A stretch of DNA of 64,000 nt from Bacillota bacterium (GCA_023433505.1 JAEZCO010000058.1:62001-126000), one strand, 5' to 3'; positions 1 to 7,371 are shown, counted from the first letter of the stretch. Translations and numbers: made by a program. The notes: generated by a model from the sequence alone, not told the origin.

Positions 1-55
1 ACATTAAATAGTATATGTATAAAATCTTCGAAAAAGAACAAATGTTTGGTTTTTA

Positions 56-84
56 TTGCCAAAGCACACTGAATGGTATATAAT
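56..84 (+). promoter_or_regulatory. Sigma-A promoter of the small toxin-like gene
   Basis: A -35 element TTGCCA (56-61) and a perfect -10 element TATAAT (79-84) are separated by 17 bp. Transcription should start near 91, giving an untranslated leader of about 120 nt before the small ORF at 213. Long leaders that fold with the 3' end are typical of type I toxin mRNAs. Confidence 0.7.
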
Positions 85-212
85 GGATTTGTGTTTTAAT
101 CAGGTTTTATCAGAGGGTTTGTTTGAACGGTTCCTTTCTTTTGATTCCCACACATGGGGACGGCGACGTTATAGTTGCTGCAGGGAATACACAAAGGAAG
201 GAGGTGGTCGAT

Positions 213-365
213 ATGGAGAATGGTTTGTATACCGGTATCGGTTTTGCCGTTGTCTGGTGTATGAAATACATATGTATACCGATAGGAGTTGCTGTTATTG
301 CAAGAGTAATTGCAGACAGGTTGCTTCGGCCACAACCGGATAAACAAAAGAAAAAACGGTTTTAA
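213..365 (+). CDS. 50-aa membrane peptide, candidate type I toxin
   Basis: This short ORF starts at an ATG placed 7 nt after a strong ribosome binding site (GGAGGTGG, 200-207). The peptide has one hydrophobic segment (about residues 8-33, containing WCMKYICIPIGVAVIA) and a very basic tail (DKQKKKRF), the usual build of membrane-acting type I toxins. I do not recognise the exact family. Ten bases of the leader (158-167) are perfectly complementary to 417-426 beyond the stop codon, with further pairing of 174-180 to 406-412, so the full-length mRNA can close on itself. A convergent antisense promoter lies at 436-463. The toxin role is inferred from this architecture; membrane location is likely. 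Confidence 0.65.
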   Translation: MENGLYTGIGFAVVWCMKYICIPIGVAVIARVIADRLLRPQPDKQKKKRF

Positions 366-430
366 AAAAACCGTCCAATAAAAAAATCCCTTAATTAAAA
401 CCTGACAGCAACAAGTGTCGCCGTCCTTAC
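347..430 (-). ncRNA. Candidate antisense antitoxin RNA
   Basis: A minus-strand promoter (-35 TTTACA at 463-458, 16-bp spacer, -10 TATAAT at 441-436) should start an RNA near 429. Reading leftwards, it meets a hairpin with an 8-bp stem (374-356), followed by a U-rich run at 355-347. The product would be about 80 nt and would cover the 3' untranslated region and last codons of the small membrane-peptide gene. This matches the convergent 3'-overlapping layout of RatA with TxpA and SR4 with BsrG in Bacillus subtilis. The transcript ends are predictions. Confidence 0.6.
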
Positions 431-435
431 TTAAT

Positions 436-463
436 ATTATAGCACAATTCATAATAATGTAAA
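436..463 (-). promoter_or_regulatory. Sigma-A promoter of the antisense RNA
   Basis: On the minus strand, TTTACA (463-458) and a perfect TATAAT (441-436) are 16 bp apart. It points into the 3' end of the small membrane-peptide gene, and no other gene lies downstream on that strand. Confidence 0.6.
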
Positions 464-592
464 CGGGGTTCTTGAAAATATAAAGGTTATATGTTTTTTT
501 ACTTTTACTTGAAAACTTTGATACATCAGTTTGATAGTGTTAAATTATTTGATTATGCATAGTAAAATGTCCGTCCTGGTGATAAAGCATTT

Positions 593-629
593 GTCATTGC
601 CAGCGAACGCAGTGAAGCGCGGCAATCTC
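593..629. repeat. Short palindromic repeat, GTCATTGC...GCAATCTC type
   Basis: This 37-bp imperfect palindrome (GTCATTGC at one end, GGCAATCTC at the other) has the same ends and core as the two arms of the repeat at 1038-1135. Similar REP-like sequences are widespread in bacterial intergenic DNA. Confidence 0.6.
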
Positions 630-680
630 TACTTTTAGGTACTATTCTTGGCTAAAAAGGGATCCTGCTGACTTTCAGGG

Positions 681-926
681 AAATGGGCGGACATGACTGC
701 AAATCCCTGCATCAAGCTCCGTCATGGGCAGGCTGTAATGTCCAGGCTCGTCCCAATGCGGGCGCTTGTCATTCGCCATCCCTGGCTCAAAGACAAGCGT
801 CTTCGGCGTCCGTGCCGAAGGGTCACGGGTATTCCTCTAGGGCCCGCATTCGAACTTCGCCTGGACAAACAGCCTGCAGCCATGACTCCTCATGACGCAT
901 TTATTCGCAGCCATGCCCACCCATTT
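681..926. repeat. 246-bp fold-back (MITE-like) element
   Basis: The first ~85 bases (from AAATGGGCGGACATGACTGC) match, as imperfect reverse complement, the last ~85 bases, whose complement begins AAATGGGTGGGCATGGCTGC. Both arms contain GTCATGG, CAGGCTGT and TGTCCAGGC in the same order. The centre has its own short hairpin (TTCGGC...GCCGAAG). The patch is visibly richer in G+C than its surroundings. It carries no credible protein gene; the reading frames that cross it are by-products of the repeat. Confidence 0.65.
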
Positions 927-1037
927 AGCTTGAATGTGATAGAGAGATTTAGTGTTACAACAGCATAGAGGTGAGAATCAAGCGAACAATGGAGACGGTT
1001 TCTATCATAATAGAGTTTCTGTTTTTAGGTCACATCT

Positions 1038-1135
1038 GTCATTGCGAGCGAATGTGATGGAGCGTGGCAATCTCAAAAAATACAGTAGTTGCATAAAAGG
1101 CTGAGATTGCCGCGTCGCTCCGCTCCTCGCAATGA
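1038..1135. repeat. 98-bp inverted-repeat element
   Basis: The left arm runs from GTCATTGCGAGCG to GGCAATCTC (1038-1074) and the right arm from GAGATTGCC to CTCGCAATGAC (1103-1135). They are imperfect reverse complements around a 28-bp AT-rich centre. A third copy of the arm is at 593-629. It looks like a small non-autonomous palindromic element. Confidence 0.65.
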
Positions 1136-1155
1136 CAACCAATGGATGCGCATTG

Positions 1156-1199
1156 AATAAGTTAATAAATGGGTGACTGGCACTGTTTATTAACTTATT
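1156..1199. repeat. 14-bp perfect inverted repeat around GGGTGACTGGCAC
   Basis: AATAAGTTAATAAA (1156-1169) is the exact reverse complement of 1186-1199, with a 16-nt loop containing GGGTGACTGGCAC. There is no T-run on either side that would make it an ordinary terminator. It lies just after the 98-bp palindromic repeat. Confidence 0.5.
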
Positions 1200-1646
1200 G
1201 CACATTCTTTCTATTATGTATAACTGTAGCGGCCCTATTTTTTAAAATAACTATCCATATTATTTATAAAAAACCTGTATCACTTTCCATTTAATTTACA
1301 TAATACATAATAAAAGCAACCAATTAGAATGGAAGGCCAGAGCAACAAGAAGTTTGACATCCTGCTCTTTAATTTTGCACTTTAACAGGAGGTTTGCATG
1401 AAAAGGGTTACAGATATATTCGAAGGTGAAAAGCTTGACCTGGAGAAAGTACAAGGAAGGATAATAAACTAAACGTCATTCTATATATGCTATCCGGCCA
1501 CGAGTCATCAAAATGAGTATAAATAAAATATGAGCGGCAAAAAGATTTTAATTAAAACAATATGATAATAAACCGTAAAACCCTTATAGGACAGGTATTA
1601 TAAAGCATAAACATATAATAGGACTTATTCAATTAAGGTTGGTTTT
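1200..1646. other. AT-rich non-coding stretch upstream of the recombinase
   Basis: Apart from one possible 24-codon ORF (1398-1472), I see no gene here. The DNA is AT-rich with several weak -10-like TATTAT and TATAAA strings, and is presumably the regulatory region of the ORF at 1647 and the recombinase. No RNA gene was recognised. Confidence 0.4.
1398..1472 (+). CDS. Possible 24-aa peptide
   Basis: An ATG stands 6 nt after a good ribosome binding site (AGGAGG, 1387-1392) and opens a 24-codon frame (MKRVTDIFEGEK...). The product is hydrophilic with no recognisable motif. It may be a real small ORF of the element, a leader peptide, or the remnant start of a longer gene. Only the ribosome binding site supports it. 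Confidence 0.25.
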   Translation: MKRVTDIFEGEKLDLEKVQGRIIN

Positions 1647-1838
1647 ATGGTGATTCAATCGGCAGAATTTGACGGCACGGAAATAATCTATATCTGGTTA
1701 TCCAAGAAGGAAAGAGAAGATCCGATTATTATTGACATAATAAACGACATTAAGAAAAAAAGAAGGGTGTGTGCTTTTTTTTCAGGGAGTTATCCCACGA
1801 AGGATTATATACGGAAAATGCTGCTTGAAAATATTTAA
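1647..1838 (+). CDS. Small hypothetical protein preceding the serine recombinase
   Basis: This 63-residue protein ends 20 bp before the recombinase and is probably co-transcribed with it. It has a compact alternating layout, with IYIWLSKKE near residue 17 and a VCAFFSG strand around residues 41-47, followed by a short C-terminal helix. From memory, small proteins of this shape sit next to large serine recombinases in other Clostridia, but I cannot name a family or function. A role in regulating or directing recombination is only a guess from position. Confidence 0.55.
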   Translation: MVIQSAEFDGTEIIYIWLSKKEREDPIIIDIINDIKKKRRVCAFFSGSYPTKDYIRKMLLENI

Positions 1839-1858
1839 CGAAAGAATGAGGTTGTTGT

Positions 1859-3514
1859 ATGATAGATGGAATAGGATACGCCCGCATTTCCCGGGATGAA
1901 GACAAGGAGAACTATTCGTCAATTGAAAGCCAGCAATTGCTGATATACCAGTATGCAAGCAAAAATGACATAAATATAAAAGAAATATATGTTGATGACA
2001 ACAAAAGCGGTTACACGTTTGAAAGAGCTGGAATTAAAAAAGTGCGTGAAGAGCTTAAAAATCCCGATATACATGTGGTTATAGCAAAGGATTTATCACG
2101 TATTGGAAGACATAATGCATTAACCCTGCTTTTTATCGACGAAGTCAAAGCGTCAGGAAAACGGCTTGTTTTGCCTGATGAATCAAGCGGTGGCTTTGAT
2201 ACTTCAAAAGATGATGATGATATCATAGGTATCAAAACCTGGTACAATGAGCGGTATGTCAAGGATATTTCAAGAAAAATCAGAAGCTCGTTGAAATCGA
2301 GACAGGAAAACGGGACACTGATTATCAGACCGTTTTTTGGGTATAAAGTTGACGAGAAGCAGAAAAAACTTGTAATTGATGAAGAAACGGCATTCATTGT
2401 AAAAGAAATATTTAAAATGTATATGGAAGGATATGGATATCGTAAAATATCGGCTTATTTGAACGAAAGGAAGTATATGACGCCGTCAATGACGATCGCA
2501 GAAAAATATAATTCCTGCGGTAGGACTTTCAAAAACAGGGTAGCGGATTTTTGGAGTGATGTACATATATGCCGGATACTTAAAAATGATGTATATACAG
2601 GTGTTTTAAGGCTTGGAAAGACAAGAAAGCCAGGGATAAAAACAAAGCCTGTAAAGGTTTCTCCGGATGAGCAATTTATTTTTGAAAATGCGCATGAAGC
2701 TCTTGTAACAAAAGAGGATTTTGAAACAGTCCAAAGGATTGTATCTGAAAGGGATACGGTAAAATTCAGGGGTACAGGCAATTCATCAACGAAGAACAAT
2801 AACATTTTTTCCGGTCTTTTATTTTGCGGTGACTGCGGGGAGTATATGGTATCCTATAGCCCAAAGGGGAAGAAGAAAAGCTACGTTTGCAGTTCATACC
2901 ACAGACGGGGAAAGAATTATTGTTCGCGTCACAGGATAGCGGAGGAAGAACTGATCAGCCATATTAAAAACCATTTAACCTTTGTAAAGACCAATTTGTT
3001 GGATTATATATGCTCTTTGAATAAAGATATTGAAAAGAAGCTCAATGTGCCGGATAATCATACAAGCCGGCTCAATATGCTTCAAAAAAGATTCAAAGGA
3101 TTGAATGAAGAATACAAAACCCTTTTATTCCAGAAAGTAAGGGATATGAACAACAACCCGGAATTTAAAGAGACGATAGAAGAAAATTACAAAGAAATGG
3201 AACTGGAAAAATTACAGAAAATAAGAGCCACGAACGAACAAATTAAAAGCATGGAAAACAGGCATAATATAGTACTTTCATTCGATTCAAAGGTAACAAC
3301 TGCGGTATCGGTCTTTGACAATATTATTAACGGGAAAATACCCGGCAGATATAATCTGGAGTTGTCTATAAAACGTATGGATATATTTGAGAATAGTATT
3401 GAAATACACCTAAACGAAGATATCGACCAGTTATGCGAATACCAGGATTCTATTGACAGTATGAATGACAACGCCAGTGCTCATAGTGAGATTAATTTTT
3501 CCCAAATAGTTTGA
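1859..3514 (+). CDS. Large serine recombinase (SpoIVCA/TndX type)
   Basis: This 551-residue protein is a site-specific recombinase of the large serine family. The N-terminal resolvase domain (about residues 3-150) has the YARISRD motif with the nucleophile Ser11 and the conserved DLSRIGR segment. A recombinase DNA-binding domain follows (about 160-300), then a zinc ribbon (CGDCG near residue 322, later SSYHRRGKNYC) and a C-terminal coiled-coil stretch (about 390-480), as expected for an intact enzyme. Such enzymes integrate and excise phages, transposons and sporulation-timed intervening elements between attP and attB sites. The gene ends about 75 bp before a 5'-truncated murA, the usual position of an integrase beside its attachment site. 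Confidence 0.93.
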   Translation: MIDGIGYARISRDEDKENYSSIESQQLLIYQYASKNDINIKEIYVDDNKSGYTFERAGIKKVREELKNPDIHVVIAKDLSRIGRHNALTLLFIDEVKASGKRLVLPDESSGGFDTSKDDDDIIGIKTWYNERYVKDISRKIRSSLKSRQENGTLIIRPFFGYKVDEKQKKLVIDEETAFIVKEIFKMYMEGYGYRKISAYLNERKYMTPSMTIAEKYNSCGRTFKNRVADFWSDVHICRILKNDVYTGVLRLGKTRKPGIKTKPVKVSPDEQFIFENAHEALVTKEDFETVQRIVSERDTVKFRGTGNSSTKNNNIFSGLLFCGDCGEYMVSYSPKGKKKSYVCSSYHRRGKNYCSRHRIAEEELISHIKNHLTFVKTNLLDYICSLNKDIEKKLNVPDNHTSRLNMLQKRFKGLNEEYKTLLFQKVRDMNNNPEFKETIEENYKEMELEKLQKIRATNEQIKSMENRHNIVLSFDSKVTTAVSVFDNIINGKIPGRYNLELSIKRMDIFENSIEIHLNEDIDQLCEYQDSIDSMNDNASAHSEINFSQIV

Positions 3515-3612
3515 CAAAGATTACATAAGAGTTTTAAAATATAAAAGTATACACTATAATTCAATAGCTGATCTGTTAAATGTTTACACCGTGCCCAATT
3601 ACTCAGGTGGCT
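3515..3612. other. Probable attachment-site junction (element right end / murA)
   Basis: MurA-like sequence begins abruptly around GGTGGCTGTGAAATAGG (about 3606). The codons immediately upstream stay open but do not resemble the conserved MurA sequence before its catalytic cysteine loop. The crossover therefore probably lies between about 3580 and 3610. The exact core cannot be fixed without the other end of the element. Confidence 0.5.
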
Positions 3613-4544
3613 GTGAAATAGGCCCAAGGCCTATAGACCTTCACCTGAAAGCACTAAGAAGTATGGGTGCAAAAGTAAACGACGCCCAGCGGGGATTTAT
3701 ATACTGCGAAGCGGACAGATTGAGAGGCTGTGATATACAACTTGATTATCCCAGCGTAGGTGCAACGGAGAATATCATGCTTGCATCAGTTTTCGCAGAA
3801 GGTGAAACCTACATAAGAAATGCTGCTAAAGAGCCTGAAATCAATGATTTACAAAACTACATGAATGGGCTGGGAATCGAAGTTTCAGGCGCAGGAACCA
3901 GCATTATAAGGGTAAAAGGCAATGGAAGCGGAAGCGGTGGCGGAAGCAAGCTAAGGGATGTGGAGCATACGATTATTACCGACAGAATAGTTGCCGGTAC
4001 ATATATGGTTGCAGCAGCCATTACAGGCGGCGAACTGGTTCTGAAAAATGTCATACAAGAGCATCTTAGCTCCATAATTTCAATTTTACGGGAATGCGGA
4101 TGTAAAATCAGCATCAGAGGCAGCAATATGCATATCTCGGGGCCGACGAGGCTAAGGAGCATTGACAGCATAAGGACTTTGCCTTATCCGGGCTTTCCGA
4201 CAGACATGCAGGCGCAGATAGTAGCAGCTCTGACAGTGGCACGCGGGACTAGCATCATGGTTGAGACTGTTTTCGAAAACAGGTACAAGCATGTTGAAGA
4301 GCTTGCAAGAATGGGTGCCAATATCAAGCTGGAAGGAAGAATGGCAGTCATAAAAGGTATAAAACAGCTTACCGGCGCCAGTGTAACCGCCCGTGACCTA
4401 AGAGGGGGAGCAGCCCTGGTCCTGGCAGGCCTTGCTGCGGATGGGGAAACAGAAATCAGCGATATAAAGCATATTGAAAGAGGATATGAAAAAATCGAAG
4501 ATAAGCTTGCACGAGCAGGTGCCGATATCCGAAGAGTTGATTAG
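3591..4544 (+). CDS. murA: MurA, UDP-GlcNAc 1-carboxyvinyltransferase, 5'-truncated
   Basis: MurA transfers enolpyruvate from PEP to UDP-GlcNAc, the first committed step of cytoplasmic peptidoglycan synthesis. The 317 codons match the family from the catalytic-cysteine loop (SGGCEIGPRPIDLH, Cys8 here, equivalent to E. coli Cys115) to the C-terminus, with the late VEHTII, FPTDMQAQ and RGGAALVLAGL motifs. A normal MurA is about 420 residues, so about 110 N-terminal residues are missing. The GTG at 3591 has no ribosome binding site. A Gly/Ser-rich insert (GNGSGSGGGSK, about residues 107-117) is unusual. Genes downstream (ftsQ, sbp, ftsA, ftsZ) show this is the normal dcw-cluster position. As arranged, the product cannot be active; excision of the upstream element could restore the gene. 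Confidence 0.85.
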   Translation: MPNYSGGCEIGPRPIDLHLKALRSMGAKVNDAQRGFIYCEADRLRGCDIQLDYPSVGATENIMLASVFAEGETYIRNAAKEPEINDLQNYMNGLGIEVSGAGTSIIRVKGNGSGSGGGSKLRDVEHTIITDRIVAGTYMVAAAITGGELVLKNVIQEHLSSIISILRECGCKISIRGSNMHISGPTRLRSIDSIRTLPYPGFPTDMQAQIVAALTVARGTSIMVETVFENRYKHVEELARMGANIKLEGRMAVIKGIKQLTGASVTARDLRGGAALVLAGLAADGETEISDIKHIERGYEKIEDKLARAGADIRRVD

Positions 4545-4597
4545 AAATAATGCCGACTTTTGGATAAGCACTGGTAAAAACAGTAAGGCAGGGTGCA

Positions 4598-5452
4598 ATG
4601 AAAAAACAAACGATAAATGAAGCCATGGAGCAAAAGGCAGAAAAGAGAAAACGGAACAAAAAAAGGATTAAAAGGCTTGTATTTTGGATAAAATCAATAT
4701 CCATACTGGCATTGTCAGTTGCAGCCATTGTATTTACAGGCCTTTCTCCCTTATTCGATCTTAAGAAAACAGAAGTAAAGGGCGCAGTACATTATAAGCC
4801 TGAGACACTGACAAGTTATGCGGCTATACAGATGGGGGAGAACGGGTTCAGGGAAATCGGCAGCAATCCTCTCAACATACTTCTCTTCAGATTTGGAGCT
4901 GCTGAAACCTCCATTATGGAGAATTGCCCCTATGTCAAAAAAGTCAGGGTCAGGTTTGCAATACCTTCCAAAGTAGTCATCGATGTGACGGAAAGACAGG
5001 CAATCGCCGCTGTACCTTATCTTGGGACAAGCTTGCTGATTGACCGGGAGGGATTTGTCCTTGAAAATCTGGCAGGCGGCGACAAAACAGAATTACTTTC
5101 TATTCAGGGGTTGGAATTTACCGATTATGAGCTAGGGCATAAACTCGACATGAAAAACGGCAATTCCCTTGTAAATGGGATAAAGCTCATGGATACGTTA
5201 AAAGAAAGTGATAAATTGGACAAGAGCAAACTATTTGATGCGGTAGATTCCCTGGACGTTAGTGACGGCCACAACCTCAAAATCCGTCTGGATAAGAGAG
5301 TGACCGTTAACTTCGGAGCGCTTGAGGATTTGAATTACAGAATAAGTATGGCAAAAACCATCTTTAATAAAAACATAAAAAAAGGTGAAAAGGGGACCCT
5401 GGATTTTACTACAGGAGACAACCCGGTTTTTTCACCGGAGGGCGGAGGATAA
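4598..5452 (+). CDS. ftsQ: Cell-division protein FtsQ/DivIB
   Basis: This 284-residue bitopic membrane protein belongs to the divisome, where FtsQ/DivIB holds together FtsL, DivIC and the septal synthase. A basic cytoplasmic tail (residues 1-28, with KRKRNKKRIKR) precedes one membrane segment (about 30-50). A POTRA domain begins at LKKTEVKGAVHY, followed by the FtsQ beta domain (about 130-280). The order murA-ftsQ-sbp is typical of Clostridia. The start ATG is preceded by a weak AGGGTG site. Confidence 0.9.
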   Translation: MKKQTINEAMEQKAEKRKRNKKRIKRLVFWIKSISILALSVAAIVFTGLSPLFDLKKTEVKGAVHYKPETLTSYAAIQMGENGFREIGSNPLNILLFRFGAAETSIMENCPYVKKVRVRFAIPSKVVIDVTERQAIAAVPYLGTSLLIDREGFVLENLAGGDKTELLSIQGLEFTDYELGHKLDMKNGNSLVNGIKLMDTLKESDKLDKSKLFDAVDSLDVSDGHNLKIRLDKRVTVNFGALEDLNYRISMAKTIFNKNIKKGEKGTLDFTTGDNPVFSPEGGG

Positions 5453-5458
5453 TTTCAA

Positions 5459-5809
5459 ATGGTACCATTATTAGGTCTGATCATTGGGATATTGGTGGGA
5501 GTTTTCTTTATACCGGTAAACATTCCGCAGCAGTATTCAAATTATGTTGCAGTTGCGATCCTGGCTGCGCTGGATTCTGTATTTGGGGGAATTGCCGCCA
5601 ATCTTCAGGGAAAGTTCGACTTAAAGATATTTCTTTCGGGATTTTTTGGAAATGCATTACTGGCAGCTGCACTGGCATATATTGGAGACCAGCTGGGTAT
5701 ACAGATTTACCTGGCGGCGATTTTTGCATTTGGAAACAGATTATTTTTGAATTTCGCAATTATTCGCAGATATATATTGAATAAATCGGCCAAAAAAGAT
5801 AATATATGA
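5459..5809 (+). CDS. sbp: Small basic protein Sbp (DUF1290)
   Basis: This 116-residue protein has three or four hydrophobic segments (about 3-22, 28-48, 55-80 and 84-100) and a basic tail (RRYILNKSAKK). It matches the DUF1290 family called Sbp in Bacillus subtilis, which sits between divIB and ftsA as here. It starts 6 bp after ftsQ behind GGCGGAGG and is probably translationally coupled. Its molecular function is not established; context implies a role at the division site. Confidence 0.85.
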   Translation: MVPLLGLIIGILVGVFFIPVNIPQQYSNYVAVAILAALDSVFGGIAANLQGKFDLKIFLSGFFGNALLAAALAYIGDQLGIQIYLAAIFAFGNRLFLNFAIIRRYILNKSAKKDNI

Positions 5810-5824
5810 ATGTGTTGAAAAGGT

Positions 5825-5904
5825 AAAGGGACACACCCACAGGAAGTATTCCTAACGGGGTGTGGGAATGAAGCGGAAATATAAGGTCAGGGGATTGTCC
5901 CTTT
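5825..5904. repeat. Nested hairpin element between sbp and ftsA
   Basis: AAAGGGACA (5825-5833) pairs with TGTCCCTTT (5896-5904). Inside, CCCACA (5836-5841) pairs with TGTGGG (5861-5866), with AGGA...TCCT at the tip. A sequence with the same GGGACA-ACCC opening lies between fliP and fliQ (about 38397-38475). It is a structured intergenic repeat rather than a simple terminator. Confidence 0.45.
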
Positions 5905-5926
5905 TTGAAATGTAGGGGGTTCATCA

Positions 5927-7162
5927 TTGGGTGGTTTAATTGTAAGTATAGATATAGGTACTTCCAAGATTTGCGCCGTTGTCGGCAGGCTGGGTAAAAA
6001 TTCCTCGCTGGATATCATAGGCAAGGGGATGGTCCCGTGCAATGGCTTGAAAAAAGGTATGATCGTTGACATAGACAGTGTTGCAGCATCCATCCGTGCT
6101 GCCGTGGATGAGGCGGAAGCATCGGCAAACATCAAGGTGGGTTCTGCTTTTGTAAATATTCACGGTATGCATGTCAATGTTATCAATAACAAAAGCTGGG
6201 TGAGCATTTCCAATACAAACAGGGAAATTACGAAGAAGGATGTAGAGAGTCTTCTTTACTCGGTGCGGGATATTGAAATTCCCGATGACAGGCAGTTTAT
6301 CGATGTCATTCCCAGGCAGTTTATCATCGACGGGTATGATGAAATCCTGGACCCTACGGGAATGGTGGGGACCCGGCTGGAAATCGATGCCGACATTATC
6401 GCCGGTAAAATCACTTCGGTGCAAAATATTATAAAAAGCCTTGAAAGAGCCGGCGTCAGAATCGACGGGATTGTTGCGGAAGCATTTGCATCCGGTGAAA
6501 TCGTACTGACGGCAGAAGAAAAGGATATCGGGGTTATTATGCTTGATATCGGCGGCGGCGTCACCGACATCTCGGTATTCCAGGGCAAGAGGCTGGTGTT
6601 TTATGATTCCATTCCCGTCGGCGGAGATCATATTACCAATGATATATCCATCGGCCTGAAAATATCCAACGCGGAATCCGAAAAAATCAAGCGTCAATAT
6701 GAGCTGGCACTGGCCTCCTTAATAAAGAACGATCAGGAAATATCCGTATTCGACATTAATGAAAATAAGAAAAAGAATGTAAAAATATCGGAGGTCGTTG
6801 AGATCATCGAAGCCAGAGTATTTGAAATATTTTCACTCTGCAGGAATCAGGCGGTGAAAGCCGGTGTTTTCAACAACCTTGCCGGAGGCGTGGTACTGAC
6901 CGGAGCCGGCATTTCCTATGTGGATGGATGCAAGCAGCTGGCGCAGGAGGTTTTTGAGCTTCCCGTAAGAGTCGCCGCCTTGAATCATTTAGGCATTACA
7001 AAGCCTGAATATATCACTGCCGCAGGAATTATCAAGTATATTGCAAGCATACGCAAGGGTTCCAGTTCCGCCATAGAAAACAAGCTTCAAAATCCCCGGA
7101 TTGCTCGTAAAAAAACGGGAATTTTAAGTAAAATTGTAAATATCATTAAGGAATTTTTTTAG
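5927..7162 (+). CDS. ftsA: Cell-division actin homologue FtsA
   Basis: FtsA anchors FtsZ filaments to the membrane and recruits the divisome. The 411-residue protein has the actin-fold phosphate-1 motif (IVSIDIGTSKI, residues 5-15), the SHS2/1C region (about 85-165), phosphate-2 (VIMLDIGGGVTDISVF, about 206) and a late GGVVLTGAG segment. The final residues (ILSKIVNIIKEFF) form the amphipathic membrane-targeting helix. The chosen start is TTG, 7 nt after AGGGGG (5914-5919). FtsZ follows after a 209-bp gap containing a palindromic repeat. Confidence 0.93.
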   Translation: MGGLIVSIDIGTSKICAVVGRLGKNSSLDIIGKGMVPCNGLKKGMIVDIDSVAASIRAAVDEAEASANIKVGSAFVNIHGMHVNVINNKSWVSISNTNREITKKDVESLLYSVRDIEIPDDRQFIDVIPRQFIIDGYDEILDPTGMVGTRLEIDADIIAGKITSVQNIIKSLERAGVRIDGIVAEAFASGEIVLTAEEKDIGVIMLDIGGGVTDISVFQGKRLVFYDSIPVGGDHITNDISIGLKISNAESEKIKRQYELALASLIKNDQEISVFDINENKKKNVKISEVVEIIEARVFEIFSLCRNQAVKAGVFNNLAGGVVLTGAGISYVDGCKQLAQEVFELPVRVAALNHLGITKPEYITAAGIIKYIASIRKGSSSAIENKLQNPRIARKKTGILSKIVNIIKEFF

Positions 7163-7245
7163 AGAATATAAGGGATTTTCTTGCCGAACTTTTTGTAAAA
7201 ACAAATATTGCTTTAATCCAAAGAATAAGATATTATTTATTTGGG

Positions 7246-7339
7246 GGTACGGAAAAGGTTACTTCCCGTTTTTATGAAAATACTGGCTGCAAAGAGCGGT
7301 ATTTTCATACATCATAAAGGAAGTGTTTTCACTGGTACT
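7246..7339. repeat. Dispersed palindromic element, copy 1 (ftsA-ftsZ)
   Basis: This roughly 94-bp palindrome has outer arms GTAC...TTACTTCCCG and GGAAGTGTTTTCACTGGTAC, and inner arms ATGAAAATAC / GTATTTTCAT. It shares arm sequences with the longer copy between fliI and fliJ and with partial copies upstream of fliR, after the SPFH gene and before the M16 peptidase. It lies in the untranslated stretch ahead of ftsZ. Confidence 0.55.
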
Positions 7340-7371
7340 CAAGTCGTACGAATGACGAAGGGGGATTTGAT

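Noticed and set aside
56..452. Longer reading frames of 80-118 codons on both strands over the first 450 bases
   Set aside because: They overlap the promoter, leader and antisense region of the small membrane-peptide gene, contain Cys/Tyr-rich nonsense and lack ribosome binding sites. The internal ATG at 213 with its strong site explains the region better.
683..968. Two overlapping reading frames of 70 and 91 codons
   Set aside because: They lie inside the GC-rich fold-back repeat and read across both arms; no ribosome binding site and no protein-like pattern.
1005..1205. 66-codon minus-strand frame with VIARSGATRQS-like text
   Set aside because: It is a translation of the palindromic repeat arms, a familiar artefact of this repeat type.
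5936..6697. 253-codon minus-strand frame opposite ftsA
   Set aside because: It lies wholly within the well-supported ftsA gene and has the codon pattern of a shadow frame.
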